Positions 38,321-48,714 of a DNA stretch of 64,000 nucleotides are shown in pieces. Both the position numbers and the translations under genes were made by a program. How positions within the stretch are numbered: the stretch's first letter is position 1; every line of letters starts with the position of its first letter. The notes beneath the pieces were generated by a model. That model was not told the DNA's origin. It was given only the letters and a program-made list of their open reading frames with translations, and did not search any database. Origin of the DNA: Clostridiales bacterium (GTDB lineage Bacteria; Bacillota; Clostridia; Lachnospirales; Lachnospiraceae); NCBI GenBank assembly GCA_020859995.1, contig JAJBVE010000197.1, positions 26,286 to 90,285 of the forward strand. Direction: 5' to 3'.

Positions 38321-40696
38321 ATGAACAGTAATATGGTTACAATAGCAGGGTATCTGATTGCAGCCGCAGTTCTGGCAGTTATGATTTCTGTGGCTGCTGT
38401 GAAGACGAATCGAAAGTTTAAGAAAATGGAGCGGGAAAGGCGAAATGCGGAAGAGATCCCGCACATGTCTCAAAAGGATGAGCTTCAGAAAGAACTATTT
38501 CCGGAAGAAGTGTGTCTGGAAAAGAAAACTATGGAGAACGCAAACGGAAATGGCTGCGCAGAGAATGCCGGACGCTCAGCAGCGCCGGATCCGTTTATGA
38601 TTGCAGCGACCAAAGGGCGGACAGAGAAAAGCAGGAGAATGAAAATGAAGGACACTGGATGCTATCAGAACAGGGAATTATCCTGGCTGAAATTTAATGA
38701 ACGGGTACTGGAGGAAGCGGAATCTGAGCAGAATCCGCTGTGTGAAAGACTGAATTTTCTGTCGATATACCAGAGTAATCTGGATGAGTTTTTTATGGTG
38801 CGGGTGGGGTCGCTTCATGACCGGATGCTCCTGAAAAAAGAAGAGCGTGAGAATAAGACCAATATGACCGCGGAAGAACAGACGGAGGCGGTACTTGCCG
38901 AAGTCCATACGATGAATGAGAGGAAAGACAAGGTATACCAGGAATTGATGGAAGAACTGGCCGGGCAGGGGATTCAGATTCTGAAATTCGCGTCGCTGAA
39001 TGAGGAAGAGGAAGCTGAACTGGGCCGGTATTTTGCACAGGAGATTCAGCCCCTGCTGCTGACCATGGTGGTGGGGCGAAAACAGCCGTTTCCATTTTTG
39101 AAAAGCAAGGATATTTATGCGGTCGCGGTGCTCAGCACAAAGAAAGAAAAAGGAAAGCTGGCGATCATTCCATGCGGAAATGAAGTCCTGAACCGGCTTG
39201 TCCCGATACCGTCTCATCCAGGGTGTTATATGCTTGCGGAAGAGTTGATTCTCCATTTTCTGCCGTTGGTATTTCAAAAATATACCATTACGCAGAAATC
39301 CCTGATCCGGATTACGCGGAATGCGGATATTGACGCGGACAGCATTTTTGATGAGGAATTGAATTACAGGGATCATATGGCGGAAGTGATTAAGCTGCGC
39401 AGAAAACTCTGCCCGGTGCGCCTGGAAATTTCCAGGGAACTGAATGTCGAGATTGTCGCTCAGCTTTGCAGGGAGCTTGGACTGAGACCGGAGCAGATCT
39501 TTTCCACGGAAGCGCCGATGGACCTGTCTTTTTTGTATCAGATTCAGGATAAGCTGCGTCAGAAACCGGAACTGTTCTATGAGAAGCGGATTCCGCAGAA
39601 AAGTCCTATGGTTCAGGATGACAGGCCTATGCTTCGCCAGGTGCTGGAGCACGATATTCTGCTCTCTTACCCTTATGAAAGCATCAATGCGTTTCTGCGC
39701 ATGCTGAATGAAGCAGCTGCAGATGAGACGGTAATGTCTATTAAAATGACGCTCTACCGGCTGGCAAAAAACAGTAAAGTAGTGGAGGCTCTTGTAGCTG
39801 CGGCTGAAAACGGGAAACAGGTGGATGTCCTGGTAGAACTGAAAGCGCGGTTTGATGAGGAAAACAATATTGAATGGTCGCGCCGGCTGGAGGATGCAGG
39901 CTGCCATGTGATTTATGGGCTGGATGGCTTGAAAGTGCATTCCAAACTCTGCCTGATTACCATTCGGGATCAGGGACGTATTCGGTACGTAACGCAGATC
40001 GGAACAGGCAATTATAATGAAAAAACCTCGCGCCTTTATACCGACCTGTCCCTGCTCACTGCGGATGAGGAGATTGGAAAAGAAGCGGGAGAAATATTTA
40101 CGGCGTTGTTTATGGGTGAAACAGTCGACCACATGGAACAGCTTCTGGTAGCACCGAAATGTCTGCAGAACCGGGTAATTGATATGATTGACGAGGAGAT
40201 CCGCGAGCAGAAAGAGGGCAGGGAGGCGTATATAGGAGTAAAGATCAATTCACTGACAGACAAGCAGATCATTGATAAGCTGATCGAGGCCTCCGAAGCC
40301 GGGGTGCGTGTCGATATGATCATTCGCGGCATCAATTGTATTCAGTCCGGCATCGAAGGAAAAACCGATCATATTCATATCATCAGCATTGTTGGACGGT
40401 ATCTGGAGCATTCCCGCATCTATATCTTCGGCTGCGGGGAGCGGGAAAAGCTGTATCTGTCCTCTGCTGACTTCATGACCCGGAATACGCTGCGCCGCGT
40501 CGAGGTAGCCGTTCCTGTGCGGGATCCGGCACTTCGGCAGCGGCTGCATACCATGTTTGATGTGATGCTGCGGGATAATATAAAAGCGAGAGACCAACTG
40601 CCCGACGGCACTTATCTGAGAAGGACCGTGCCGGAAACGGAAGAGGCGCTGAACGCGCAGGAATATTTTCTGGCGTGCGCGTATGGGCAGAAATAA
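38321..40696 (+). CDS. ppk1: polyphosphate kinase 1 with N-terminal TM extension
   Basis: NRELSWLKFNERVLEEA, SNLDEFFMVRVG, HSKLCLITIR, IGTGNYNEKTSRLYTDLSL; N-terminal MVTIAGYLIAAAVLAVMISVAAV. Confidence 0.94.
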   Translation: MNSNMVTIAGYLIAAAVLAVMISVAAVKTNRKFKKMERERRNAEEIPHMSQKDELQKELFPEEVCLEKKTMENANGNGCAENAGRSAAPDPFMIAATKGRTEKSRRMKMKDTGCYQNRELSWLKFNERVLEEAESEQNPLCERLNFLSIYQSNLDEFFMVRVGSLHDRMLLKKEERENKTNMTAEEQTEAVLAEVHTMNERKDKVYQELMEELAGQGIQILKFASLNEEEEAELGRYFAQEIQPLLLTMVVGRKQPFPFLKSKDIYAVAVLSTKKEKGKLAIIPCGNEVLNRLVPIPSHPGCYMLAEELILHFLPLVFQKYTITQKSLIRITRNADIDADSIFDEELNYRDHMAEVIKLRRKLCPVRLEISRELNVEIVAQLCRELGLRPEQIFSTEAPMDLSFLYQIQDKLRQKPELFYEKRIPQKSPMVQDDRPMLRQVLEHDILLSYPYESINAFLRMLNEAAADETVMSIKMTLYRLAKNSKVVEALVAAAENGKQVDVLVELKARFDEENNIEWSRRLEDAGCHVIYGLDGLKVHSKLCLITIRDQGRIRYVTQIGTGNYNEKTSRLYTDLSLLTADEEIGKEAGEIFTALFMGETVDHMEQLLVAPKCLQNRVIDMIDEEIREQKEGREAYIGVKINSLTDKQIIDKLIEASEAGVRVDMIIRGINCIQSGIEGKTDHIHIISIVGRYLEHSRIYIFGCGEREKLYLSSADFMTRNTLRRVEVAVPVRDPALRQRLHTMFDVMLRDNIKARDQLPDGTYLRRTVPETEEALNAQEYFLACAYGQK

Positions 40697-40780
40697 CAGT
40701 TTTCCGGGAAAAAAGATTTTAAAAGATTTGTTTTGTAATCAGGTAATTGCCAAATAAGTTCGCGGAATCCTTTGCGGATC

Positions 40781-40809
40781 TTGAAAGATAAATCAAAATA
40801 TGCTAGAAT
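40781..40809 (+). promoter_or_regulatory. sigma-A promoter upstream of LLM gene 1
   Basis: TTGAAA (40781), 17 nt, TAGAAT (40804) with TGC just upstream. Confidence 0.6.
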
Positions 40810-40881
40810 ATGAAAACGTTTATGTAGAATATATTTTTTACATGGTGTGAAAAATGAAACTCATAGAATTCATGCCAATGT

Positions 40882-40920
40882 GGGCAAAGCTATCATTTAC
40901 CAGCTTTGCCCTTTGTTTTA
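40882..40920 (+). promoter_or_regulatory. leader hairpin A, terminator/attenuator-like
   Basis: GGGCAAAGCT atcatttacc AGCTTTGCCC tttgtttta. Confidence 0.7.
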
Positions 40921-41003
40921 CGCGCACGGCTGCATAAGGAATTAGTACGGGCATATCCCAGAGAACAGTCCGTGTGCCGCGACAGCAGAAAGGGAGGAAC
41001 AAA

Positions 41004-42005
41004 ATGGGGACGATTCGTAATCTTGGATTTGGATTTTTGGGGCGCCATACGGCGAAGCAGACCATTGAGCTGGTACAGCGCGCGGAGGCGCTGGGATTTT
41101 CCAGCGCGTGGGTAGCGGAGGATTATTTTTATGGAGGGGCATTTGCTACTGTGTCGGCCTGCGCGGCCGCGACGACGAACATTCAGCTGGGCATTGGTGT
41201 AATTAATCCCTATACGCGTCACCCGGTACTGTCGGCTATGGAGGCGGCGGCGCTGGATTCTCTCTGTGGCGGACGGCTGATGCTGGCCATGGGCGCGAGC
41301 AATAAACGCTGGATGGAGCAGCAGATGGGGATTCCCTACCGCAAACCTCTGACTGCCACCTGCGAAGCCGTGGATATTATCAAAACACTGCTGCGGGACG
41401 GTCAGATCGACTACAGCGGCGAATTATTCCAGGCGGGGCCTCTGGAGCTTTCATTTGAACCGCTGCGGCGGGACATGCCGGTATACATGGGCGTGAAAGG
41501 GGATCGGGCGCTCTATATGGCCGGGCAAAAGGCGGATGGTGTACTGCTCTCCGTTGGCTGTACGCTGGAATATATTCAGCACGTCCGCGAGCGTATCACC
41601 GCGGGCGCAAACAGTGTGGGAAGGGATCCTTCGGAAATTCATATTGCTGCCTATCTGCCAACCTGCATCTGCGACAGCAGCGCGGAGGCAGTGGAGCGGA
41701 TGCGTTCGGAAGCCAGACGCTGCATTGGAATGCATGGTGCCCAGCCGATCCTGACATGCGGCGGATTCGCACCTGAGCAAGTACAGCCTTTCCGCGACGC
41801 GGTGATGGAAGGAAAAGTCTGTGATCTGCCGGTGACGGACGAGATGGTGCGTAAAGTGGTGATTGCCGGTACCCCGGATGAATGCCGCGAGCGTATTGAG
41901 GCATATGTGGCTGCAGGGGTAGAAATGCCGATTTGTTTTGAACTGAGCTGTGATACGGACGCAGTGTCAACTCTGGAGAATCTGAGCAGGTATTTGTTGC
42001 AGTAA
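41004..42005 (+). CDS. LLM-class flavin/F420-dependent oxidoreductase 1
   Basis: GFLGRHTAKQTIELVQRAEALGFSSAWVAEDYFYGG; ALDSLCGGRLMLAMGASN. Confidence 0.88.
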   Translation: MGTIRNLGFGFLGRHTAKQTIELVQRAEALGFSSAWVAEDYFYGGAFATVSACAAATTNIQLGIGVINPYTRHPVLSAMEAAALDSLCGGRLMLAMGASNKRWMEQQMGIPYRKPLTATCEAVDIIKTLLRDGQIDYSGELFQAGPLELSFEPLRRDMPVYMGVKGDRALYMAGQKADGVLLSVGCTLEYIQHVRERITAGANSVGRDPSEIHIAAYLPTCICDSSAEAVERMRSEARRCIGMHGAQPILTCGGFAPEQVQPFRDAVMEGKVCDLPVTDEMVRKVVIAGTPDECRERIEAYVAAGVEMPICFELSCDTDAVSTLENLSRYLLQ

Positions 42006-42071
42006 GGGCCAAATGTGTCACGGATAGATGCTATAACGGAAAAATAAAATTTATTTCAGTGCAATTTCTTG

Positions 42072-42099
42072 TTGCATAAAAATAAATTTATGCTATAAT
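42072..42099 (+). promoter_or_regulatory. sigma-A promoter upstream of RidA gene
   Basis: TTGCAT (42072), 16 nt, TATAAT (42094) with TGC just upstream. Confidence 0.65.
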
Positions 42100-42136
42100 G
42101 TCAAAAGACGGCACAAAAAAATTTCTTGGCCAATGG

Positions 42137-42177
42137 AGGCAAAGCCATTATTTCGTCGGCTTTGCCTTTTATTTTTT
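42137..42177 (+). promoter_or_regulatory. leader hairpin B, terminator/attenuator-like
   Basis: AGGCAAAGCC attatttcgtc GGCTTTGCCT tttatttttt. Confidence 0.75.
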
Positions 42178-42391
42178 CAAAAATGTCTTTTGCGGGAGAA
42201 CATCAGTCCATGGACTGGAGACAAAAGACAAAAAATATCCCCAAAAGTCCGTGAGAATGGATCATACAGGAGAAGAGGGAGCATTTAAGCGAATTCTTAC
42301 ACTGAACAGAATGAAAAATTAAATAAAATAAATTTCATTTTAATTCACTCCGCGGCGAATAGAAAAAGAGATGAGAAAGGTGGAAAAATTT

Positions 42392-42769
42392 ATGGAAAAG
42401 GTACAGACAAACCAGGCACCGGCGGCGATTGGCCCTTACTCACAGGGAATTGTTTACAAGGATATGGTATTTACATCGGGCCAGATACCGTTGGATCCTG
42501 TAACGGGAACGGTAGTGGGAGATGAGATCCGCAGTCAGAGCGAGCAGGTGATGAAAAATCTGGCTGCTGTGCTTGAGGCAGCCGGCTCTTCTCTGGAATG
42601 TGTGATAAAGACAACCTGCTTTTTAGCTGATATGTCAGATTTTGCTGCCTTCAATGAAGTATATGGCGGCTATTTCACGGGCTGCCCGGCGCGCTCCTGC
42701 GTAGCGGTAAAGGCTCTGCCAAAGGGTGTTCTGGTTGAAGTGGAGGCTATCGCTGTAAAGAACGCGTGA
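42392..42769 (+). CDS. RidA-family protein
   Basis: [55 protein letters not shown]. Confidence 0.95.
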   Translation: MEKVQTNQAPAAIGPYSQGIVYKDMVFTSGQIPLDPVTGTVVGDEIRSQSEQVMKNLAAVLEAAGSSLECVIKTTCFLADMSDFAAFNEVYGGYFTGCPARSCVAVKALPKGVLVEVEAIAVKNA

Positions 42770-42852
42770 ACGTGGAGCAATCCGTAAATCAGCTCTGCTG
42801 CCGGATGATGCTGCGTATAGATATTCGGGAACGGGTAATTCACGAGGATGAA

Positions 42853-44121
42853 ATGGAGACGGAGATGAAGACTTTACTGATTGTATGCGGCAAACTGTTT
42901 GACGGCATTCATGACACACTTCAGCCGGGCATGGAAATCCTGGTTGCGGGAGACCGAATCGAGGCGGTAGGCCGGGATTTGCCGCGCGGGGAAGAATGCC
43001 AGGTGATAGATCTTTCAGAGAAAACGGTTACTCCCGGTATGATTGACGCTCATGTTCATGCCGACGCGTTTGACAATGACAACATGTTTCAGGAAACCAT
43101 TTTCGCGTCTTCGACCTGGCGCAGCCTTGGCACTTTGCATACCGTGCAGCACGCGCTGCGGCGGGGATTTACGACCATCCGTGTTCCAGGTACGATCGAA
43201 CCCTTTGATTATGGCATCGCGGATGTGGCCCGTTCCGTTGAGAGGGGCTATTTTTCCGGATCCCGTCTGGTTTACACATTCGCCGCGCTTGGCGCGCCGG
43301 GAGGACACACCGATTTAAGTCAGCGCCTGTATCAGAACCCGAGACTGGCTGAACTTTACGCCAGTCAGGTAGAGGGAATGGGCAGCGGCGCGGATTATTT
43401 CCGGGACGCGGTGCGCAAACAGGTAAAGTATGGCGCGCAATTCATTAAGATAATGGCGAGCGGCGGCTTTGCCTCTCCGAACGACAGCCCGGAAGACAAA
43501 CAGCTTTCCGATGAGGAACTGGCCGCTATTATTGATACGGCTCATCAGCTGAATCGCCCCTGTACAGCCCATGTATACGCGCCTTACGTGATGCAGTGTC
43601 TGCTGCGTCTGGGAATTGACGGGATGGAGCATGGCTCCCTGATGGATGAGGAAACCGCGGGGATGTTTGAGGAGAGCGGCGCGTATCTGGTGCCTACTTT
43701 TCTGCCCTATGAAGAGATCGTGCATCCGGATGAGGAAAAATTAAAGAAAAAAGAGCCGGTATTTCAGCGCAAGCTCCGTTCTTATCAGAGACGGCTTCAG
43801 GAAAGTCGGGAGATTATACGGAAAAGCAATATTCGCCTGGGCTATGGTACGGATCTGGTGGCAGTGTATCAGCCCTATGAAAACGGCAGGGAATATGCCT
43901 GCTGGCTGCGCAGCGGGATGGATCCATTCCGGGCGCTTAAGGCAGCCACAAGCGTAAACGCGGAAATTCTGGGAATTGATGATATAGGGGTAATCGCGCC
44001 GGGAAAACGAGCGGACATCGCTGCCTGGAACCGTGATCTGCTGAGCGATGAGAACGCGCTTCTGGACTGTGCCTTTGTGATGAAGGACGGCGTGGTCTAT
44101 GAGACAGAATGCGGTCTCTAA
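42853..44121 (+). CDS. metal-dependent amidohydrolase (imidazolonepropionase/prolidase-like)
   Basis: VTPGMIDAHVHAD, FIKIMASGG, GMEHGSLM, GYGTDLVA, GVIAPGKRADIAAW. Confidence 0.9.
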   Translation: METEMKTLLIVCGKLFDGIHDTLQPGMEILVAGDRIEAVGRDLPRGEECQVIDLSEKTVTPGMIDAHVHADAFDNDNMFQETIFASSTWRSLGTLHTVQHALRRGFTTIRVPGTIEPFDYGIADVARSVERGYFSGSRLVYTFAALGAPGGHTDLSQRLYQNPRLAELYASQVEGMGSGADYFRDAVRKQVKYGAQFIKIMASGGFASPNDSPEDKQLSDEELAAIIDTAHQLNRPCTAHVYAPYVMQCLLRLGIDGMEHGSLMDEETAGMFEESGAYLVPTFLPYEEIVHPDEEKLKKKEPVFQRKLRSYQRRLQESREIIRKSNIRLGYGTDLVAVYQPYENGREYACWLRSGMDPFRALKAATSVNAEILGIDDIGVIAPGKRADIAAWNRDLLSDENALLDCAFVMKDGVVYETECGL

Positions 44122-44184
44122 AAGAAGTTTAGAACAGACGATTGTATTATTTATAGAAGAAAGACAGGACAGGAGGATGACAGC

Positions 44185-45618
44185 ATGAGTCGAAAAGAAG
44201 AGATCGACATACTTGTGGAGGAGAGTGCTCCCATATTTGAGGATGTCTCCGACCAGATCTGGGGATTCGCGGAATTGTGTTATGAGGAAAAACAGTCTTC
44301 TGCGCTGCAGAAGAAGGTTTTACGCGAAATGGGATTTACGATTGAAGAGATCAAAGATATGCCAACCGCGTTTATTGCTTCTTACGGGCAGGGACATCCG
44401 GTTATCGCGATTTTGGGAGAGTATGACGCGCTGGCGAATCTGAACCAGCAGGCGGACTGTACCTGGCATAATCCCTTGGAGCCGGGAAAGCCCGGACATG
44501 GCTGCGGACATAATCTGCTGGGCGCGGGATCCATGTGCGCGGTAAATGCTGTAAAGCGGTATATGGAAGCCAATCATGTTACCGGCACGATTCGATACTA
44601 TGGATGCCCGGCCGAAGAAGGTGGAAGCGCCAAGACTTTTATGGTGCGGGACGGCTATTTTAAGGATTGCGACATTGAACTTTCCTGGCATCCGGCACAG
44701 TTTAATTACGGCTGGAATGGTCTGGACTGTCTGGGCACTTACAATGTTCTGTTTAAATTTGAAGGAATTGCCGCGCACGCGGCTGCCTGCCCGCAGCTGG
44801 GCCGCAGCGCACTGGATGCCTGCGAGCTGATGAATGTAGGCGTGAACTATCTGCGGGAGCATATCATTCCGGAAGCCAGGGTTCATTACGCGTATCTGGA
44901 CTGCGGCGGTACGGCGCCAAATGTTGTGCAGGCGAACGCGGAGCTGAGCTACGTGATCCGCGCTCCGAGAATGAGCGCTATGTATGATATTGCTGACCGT
45001 GTGATTGACTGCGCGAAGGGCGCGGCGCTTATGACCGGCACAAAGATGACTTATAAAGTCGTATCCGGGACCTCAAATCTGATTTCGACAAAGATCGTGC
45101 GGGATCGGTTTGATGAAAATCTGAAAGCATATCTGCCGGTGGCTTACACCCCGGAGGAAATAGCTTACGCGGAAAGCTTCCGGCAGACGCTGGATCCGAG
45201 CGATGAAAAAAGGCTGCTGGACAGCATTCGCGGCTCTTATCCGGAAAAAAGTGCTGCTGAGATCCGCGCGATGTATGAAGAGCCTATGGCAAACTGGTAT
45301 TGCCACGAGTACGGCAACGCGGCGTCTACTGATGCCGGGGATGTCTCCTGGGTAGTACCTGGCTGCCAGCTTCATGTGGCCTGCTATCCTGCGGGTGTGC
45401 CATTCCATTCCTGGCAGATGGTGGCAATGGGCAAGTCTTCTCTGGCTAAGCAGGGAATGAAGCTTGCCGCTAAAGTATTGGCGATGACTGCTCTGGACTT
45501 TATGCTGGATCCGTCCAGACTCAGCCAGGCTCGTAAGGATTACCAGGATGCTCTGGAGGGCGAGACTTACCGCTGCCCGCTGCCGGACACCCTGAAGCCG
45601 GGAGATAAGACTCTTTAA
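44185..45618 (+). CDS. M20-family amidohydrolase (AbgB-like)
   Basis: VIAILGEYDAL, GHGCGHNLLGAGS, YGCPAEEGGSAK, STDAGDVSWVVP. Confidence 0.92.
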   Translation: MSRKEEIDILVEESAPIFEDVSDQIWGFAELCYEEKQSSALQKKVLREMGFTIEEIKDMPTAFIASYGQGHPVIAILGEYDALANLNQQADCTWHNPLEPGKPGHGCGHNLLGAGSMCAVNAVKRYMEANHVTGTIRYYGCPAEEGGSAKTFMVRDGYFKDCDIELSWHPAQFNYGWNGLDCLGTYNVLFKFEGIAAHAAACPQLGRSALDACELMNVGVNYLREHIIPEARVHYAYLDCGGTAPNVVQANAELSYVIRAPRMSAMYDIADRVIDCAKGAALMTGTKMTYKVVSGTSNLISTKIVRDRFDENLKAYLPVAYTPEEIAYAESFRQTLDPSDEKRLLDSIRGSYPEKSAAEIRAMYEEPMANWYCHEYGNAASTDAGDVSWVVPGCQLHVACYPAGVPFHSWQMVAMGKSSLAKQGMKLAAKVLAMTALDFMLDPSRLSQARKDYQDALEGETYRCPLPDTLKPGDKTL

Positions 45619-45670
45619 GCGGACAGCCGCCGCGAGGTTTTTTGTTTACTGGAATTGCAAAGGAGTAGAT

Positions 45671-46699
45671 ATGAGTGATTCTGTTGCTTTTGGCGTGGGG
45701 ATACCCACCGGTACGGAGGGACTGATGTATCCGATCCCTTTTGTGCGCGATGTGCGTGACAACATTCGGATCGCGGAATTCGCGGAGCAGCTGGGATATG
45801 ACTCCGTTTGGGGCAACGACCATGTCGCGTCTCAGAAATATGTGACGGAGGAGTTTGGCCGCTCGCCGAATTATTACGCGCCGCTGCTGACTTTGGCGGC
45901 GATCGGAGAGCATACGACCCGGCTGAAGCTGGGCACGGCGCTGCTGGTATTGCCGTTCAGACAGCCTGGCATACTGGCGAAGGAGCTGGCGACTCTGGAT
46001 CATCTGTGCGGAGGCAGACTTCGCGTGGGAGTGGGCATTGGTGCCTACCGGGAGGAATTTGAGTCCCTGTTCGGAGATGCTGCCAGAGGCAAAAATCGCG
46101 GCGCCATGCTGGATGAATCGCTGGAAATGCTTCACCAGCTGTTTACGCGGGAGGAAGTTACCTTTCATGGCAATTATTTTCAGGTGGATCACCTTAGCGC
46201 CAACCCGAAACCGGTCAGTAATCCGTTCCCGTTTTATATAGGGGGAAACAGCCCTGCCGGGATGCGGCGCGCGGCGCGCTATGGTACCGGGTGGCTGCCG
46301 AGCGGATTTACGGTAGAGGAGATGCGGGAGCGCGTGGAGCAGCTGCGGGAACTGTTAGAGCAGCAGGGACGTAGCCCGGATGCTCTGGATATCGCCCCTC
46401 AGTTCAGCGTGGCTCTGGGCCGGACGCATGAGGAGGCGGTGGAGAAATATCGGAATTCTCAGCAATACAAACACATGTGTTCTTTGTCACAGTCGACGAT
46501 GCAGGGCCTGGATCTGGGTGACTGTACATCAAGGGATCTGATCGGAACTCCCCAGGAGATCCTGGAGCGCATAGAGGCGTACCGGGAAGCGGGAGTCACC
46601 AGTTTTCCGGCGCTGCTGTTCACCGCGAATGATATGGAAGGCTTTCTGCAGGAAATGCAGATGTTTGCGGAAGACGTCATGTCCAGGGTAGAAAGCTGA
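45671..46699 (+). CDS. LLM-class flavin/F420-dependent oxidoreductase 2
   Basis: AEQLGYDSVWGNDHVASQ, LDHLCGGRLRVGVGIGAYREEFE. Confidence 0.92.
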   Translation: MSDSVAFGVGIPTGTEGLMYPIPFVRDVRDNIRIAEFAEQLGYDSVWGNDHVASQKYVTEEFGRSPNYYAPLLTLAAIGEHTTRLKLGTALLVLPFRQPGILAKELATLDHLCGGRLRVGVGIGAYREEFESLFGDAARGKNRGAMLDESLEMLHQLFTREEVTFHGNYFQVDHLSANPKPVSNPFPFYIGGNSPAGMRRAARYGTGWLPSGFTVEEMRERVEQLRELLEQQGRSPDALDIAPQFSVALGRTHEEAVEKYRNSQQYKHMCSLSQSTMQGLDLGDCTSRDLIGTPQEILERIEAYREAGVTSFPALLFTANDMEGFLQEMQMFAEDVMSRVES

Positions 46700-46729
46700 A
46701 ACTCATCTGAAAAGAAAGGATGGCGAATC

Positions 46730-47743
46730 ATGAATGTCAAATATGTGATCAAAAGATTGCTGTATGCTCTGGTGGCCATATTGTTGGTAATTATCATTGT
46801 TTTTTTCCTGACCAGGATTATGCCGGGAGATCCGGCGCGTATGTATCTGGGTGAACAGGCAACGGATGAGCAGATTGCGCAGCTCAACGAAGAGTGGGGA
46901 CTGAACAAACCTCTCTGGGTACAGCTATTTAACTACATAAAGGGACTGACGCAGGGCGATCTTGGCTATTCGAATCATACTCATGCTTACGTGGTGGATG
47001 ATTTCGCGACGCGGCTGCCGGCAAGTCTGGAGCTTGCGATCTGCGCTCTTGGCCTGGCAGTGCTGATCGGCATTCCTCTTGGGATTGTCTCCGCAACCCA
47101 TAAGAATTCACTGATCGATCATCTTGCCCGTGTATTGTCCATGATGGGAGCCACCATGCCGGTGTTCTGGGTCGGGCTGATGCTGATTATGATCTTTTAC
47201 GCGAGGCTGGGATGGGCGCTGGCTCCGGTGGGGCGCCTCAGCCTGGGGCTGACTGCTCCGACGACCATTACTGGTCTGTATGTGCTGGACAGTATCCTCA
47301 CCGGTAATCTGGTGACTCTGAAAGACGCGGCTTCCCATCTTGTGCTGCCGACGATCACACTGAGTCTTCCCTCCATGGCGGTGATCGCCCGCATGACCCG
47401 ATCGAGTATGCTGGAAGTCCTGGGACAGGATTACATCCGCACGGTCCGCGCGAAGGGAATGTCTGAGCGGGTACTTGTCTACCGGCACGCGTTCCGCAAT
47501 GCTCTGATACCAATCCTGACTGTGCTGGGCGGACAGTTTGGTTCTCTGATGGGCTATACGGTCGTGGTGGAGACCATTTTCTCCTGGCCGGGTATCGGCT
47601 ATTATGTAACGGACTCAATCCTGAACGTGGATTACAACCCGGTACAGGCATTCGCACTTTTCAGCGCGGTTTTGTACGTTATCATCAACCTTGTTCTGGA
47701 TATTGTAAACTCGATGGTGGATCATCGGGTGAAATACGAATAG
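46730..47743 (+). CDS. peptide ABC transporter permease (DppB-like)
   Basis: RIMPGDPARMYLGEQAT, EVLGQDYIRTVRAKGMSERVLVYRHAFRNALIPI. Confidence 0.94.
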   Translation: MNVKYVIKRLLYALVAILLVIIIVFFLTRIMPGDPARMYLGEQATDEQIAQLNEEWGLNKPLWVQLFNYIKGLTQGDLGYSNHTHAYVVDDFATRLPASLELAICALGLAVLIGIPLGIVSATHKNSLIDHLARVLSMMGATMPVFWVGLMLIMIFYARLGWALAPVGRLSLGLTAPTTITGLYVLDSILTGNLVTLKDAASHLVLPTITLSLPSMAVIARMTRSSMLEVLGQDYIRTVRAKGMSERVLVYRHAFRNALIPILTVLGGQFGSLMGYTVVVETIFSWPGIGYYVTDSILNVDYNPVQAFALFSAVLYVIINLVLDIVNSMVDHRVKYE

Positions 47744-47768
47744 AACCGTACAAAAAGGAGGAAATACT

Positions 47769-48671
47769 ATGGAATCAACAGGGAAAACAACTGTCGATAC
47801 AGGAGCTGCCGCAGAGGCTCCCCGTCATGCTACAAGCTGGCAGATCTTCTGCAGAAACAAGATGGCGCTGGTCGGTCTGGCATTTATTCTGTTCTGGGTA
47901 GTGATTGCGCTTCTGGCGCCTTATATCGCTCCCTATAACCCTCTGGAGCTGAATTTTGGCGATAAACTTGTCCCTCCGGGAACCAATGGTCACTGGCTGG
48001 GGACCGATCAGTACGGAAGAGACATTTTGAGCCGGATCATGTATGGCGCGCGCATCAGTATCTGGTGCGGCGTGATTTCCGTGGGAATCTCTCTGGTAAT
48101 CGGGACAACCCTGGGCGGGATTGCCGGCTACTACGGCGGAGGCGTCAGCATGGTGATTATGCGTATTATGGATGCTCTGAGCGCGTTCCCGTCCCTTCTG
48201 CTGGCGATTGTAATTTCCACGATCATCGGCGGCGGTATGGTCAGTGCGATGATCGCGGTAGGTGTGGTCAGCATCCCGGATTACGCGAGACTGATGTTTT
48301 CCCAGACAGCCAGTATCCGCTCACGCCCTTATATTGAGGCAGGCGTAGCGGTGGGTCTGAAAAACAGCCAGCTGATTTACCGGCATATACTGCCGAACTG
48401 CATGAGTCAGCTGCTGGTGAAAGCTACGCTGGGTCTTGGCAGCGCGATCCTCACACTCTCCAGTCTGAGTTTCCTGGGAATGGGAGTGCAGCCTCCGACA
48501 CCGGAGTGGGGCAATATGATTTCGGAAGCGCGCAGCTATATCATTTCCGGAGAATGGTGGATGGCTACTTTTCCGGGAGTCGCGATTGTGACTTCGATCC
48601 TCGGTTTCAATCTGGTAGGAGACGGTGTCCGGGATATTCTGGATCCCCGCAACCGCTCCAGTCTGAACTGA
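47769..48671 (+). CDS. peptide ABC transporter permease (DppC-like)
   Basis: LGTDQYGRDILSRIMYGARIS, SSLSFLGMGVQPPTPEWGNMISEAR. Confidence 0.94.
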   Translation: MESTGKTTVDTGAAAEAPRHATSWQIFCRNKMALVGLAFILFWVVIALLAPYIAPYNPLELNFGDKLVPPGTNGHWLGTDQYGRDILSRIMYGARISIWCGVISVGISLVIGTTLGGIAGYYGGGVSMVIMRIMDALSAFPSLLLAIVISTIIGGGMVSAMIAVGVVSIPDYARLMFSQTASIRSRPYIEAGVAVGLKNSQLIYRHILPNCMSQLLVKATLGLGSAILTLSSLSFLGMGVQPPTPEWGNMISEARSYIISGEWWMATFPGVAIVTSILGFNLVGDGVRDILDPRNRSSLN

Positions 48672-48714
48672 GGTTGAAGAATATAAATGGAAATTAAAAA
48701 AGGAGGAACTAAAC

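Noticed and set aside
38678-40132. 484-aa minus-strand ORF opposite ppk1
   Set aside because: Antisense shadow of a conserved PPK1 sequence; basic, low-complexity translation typical of antisense frames.
42102-42239. Switch with GTCTTTTG alternately pairing with upstream and downstream CAAAAGAC
   Set aside because: The upstream copy (42102-42109) overlaps the predicted transcription start, so it would be only partly transcribed; only the downstream pairing is kept.
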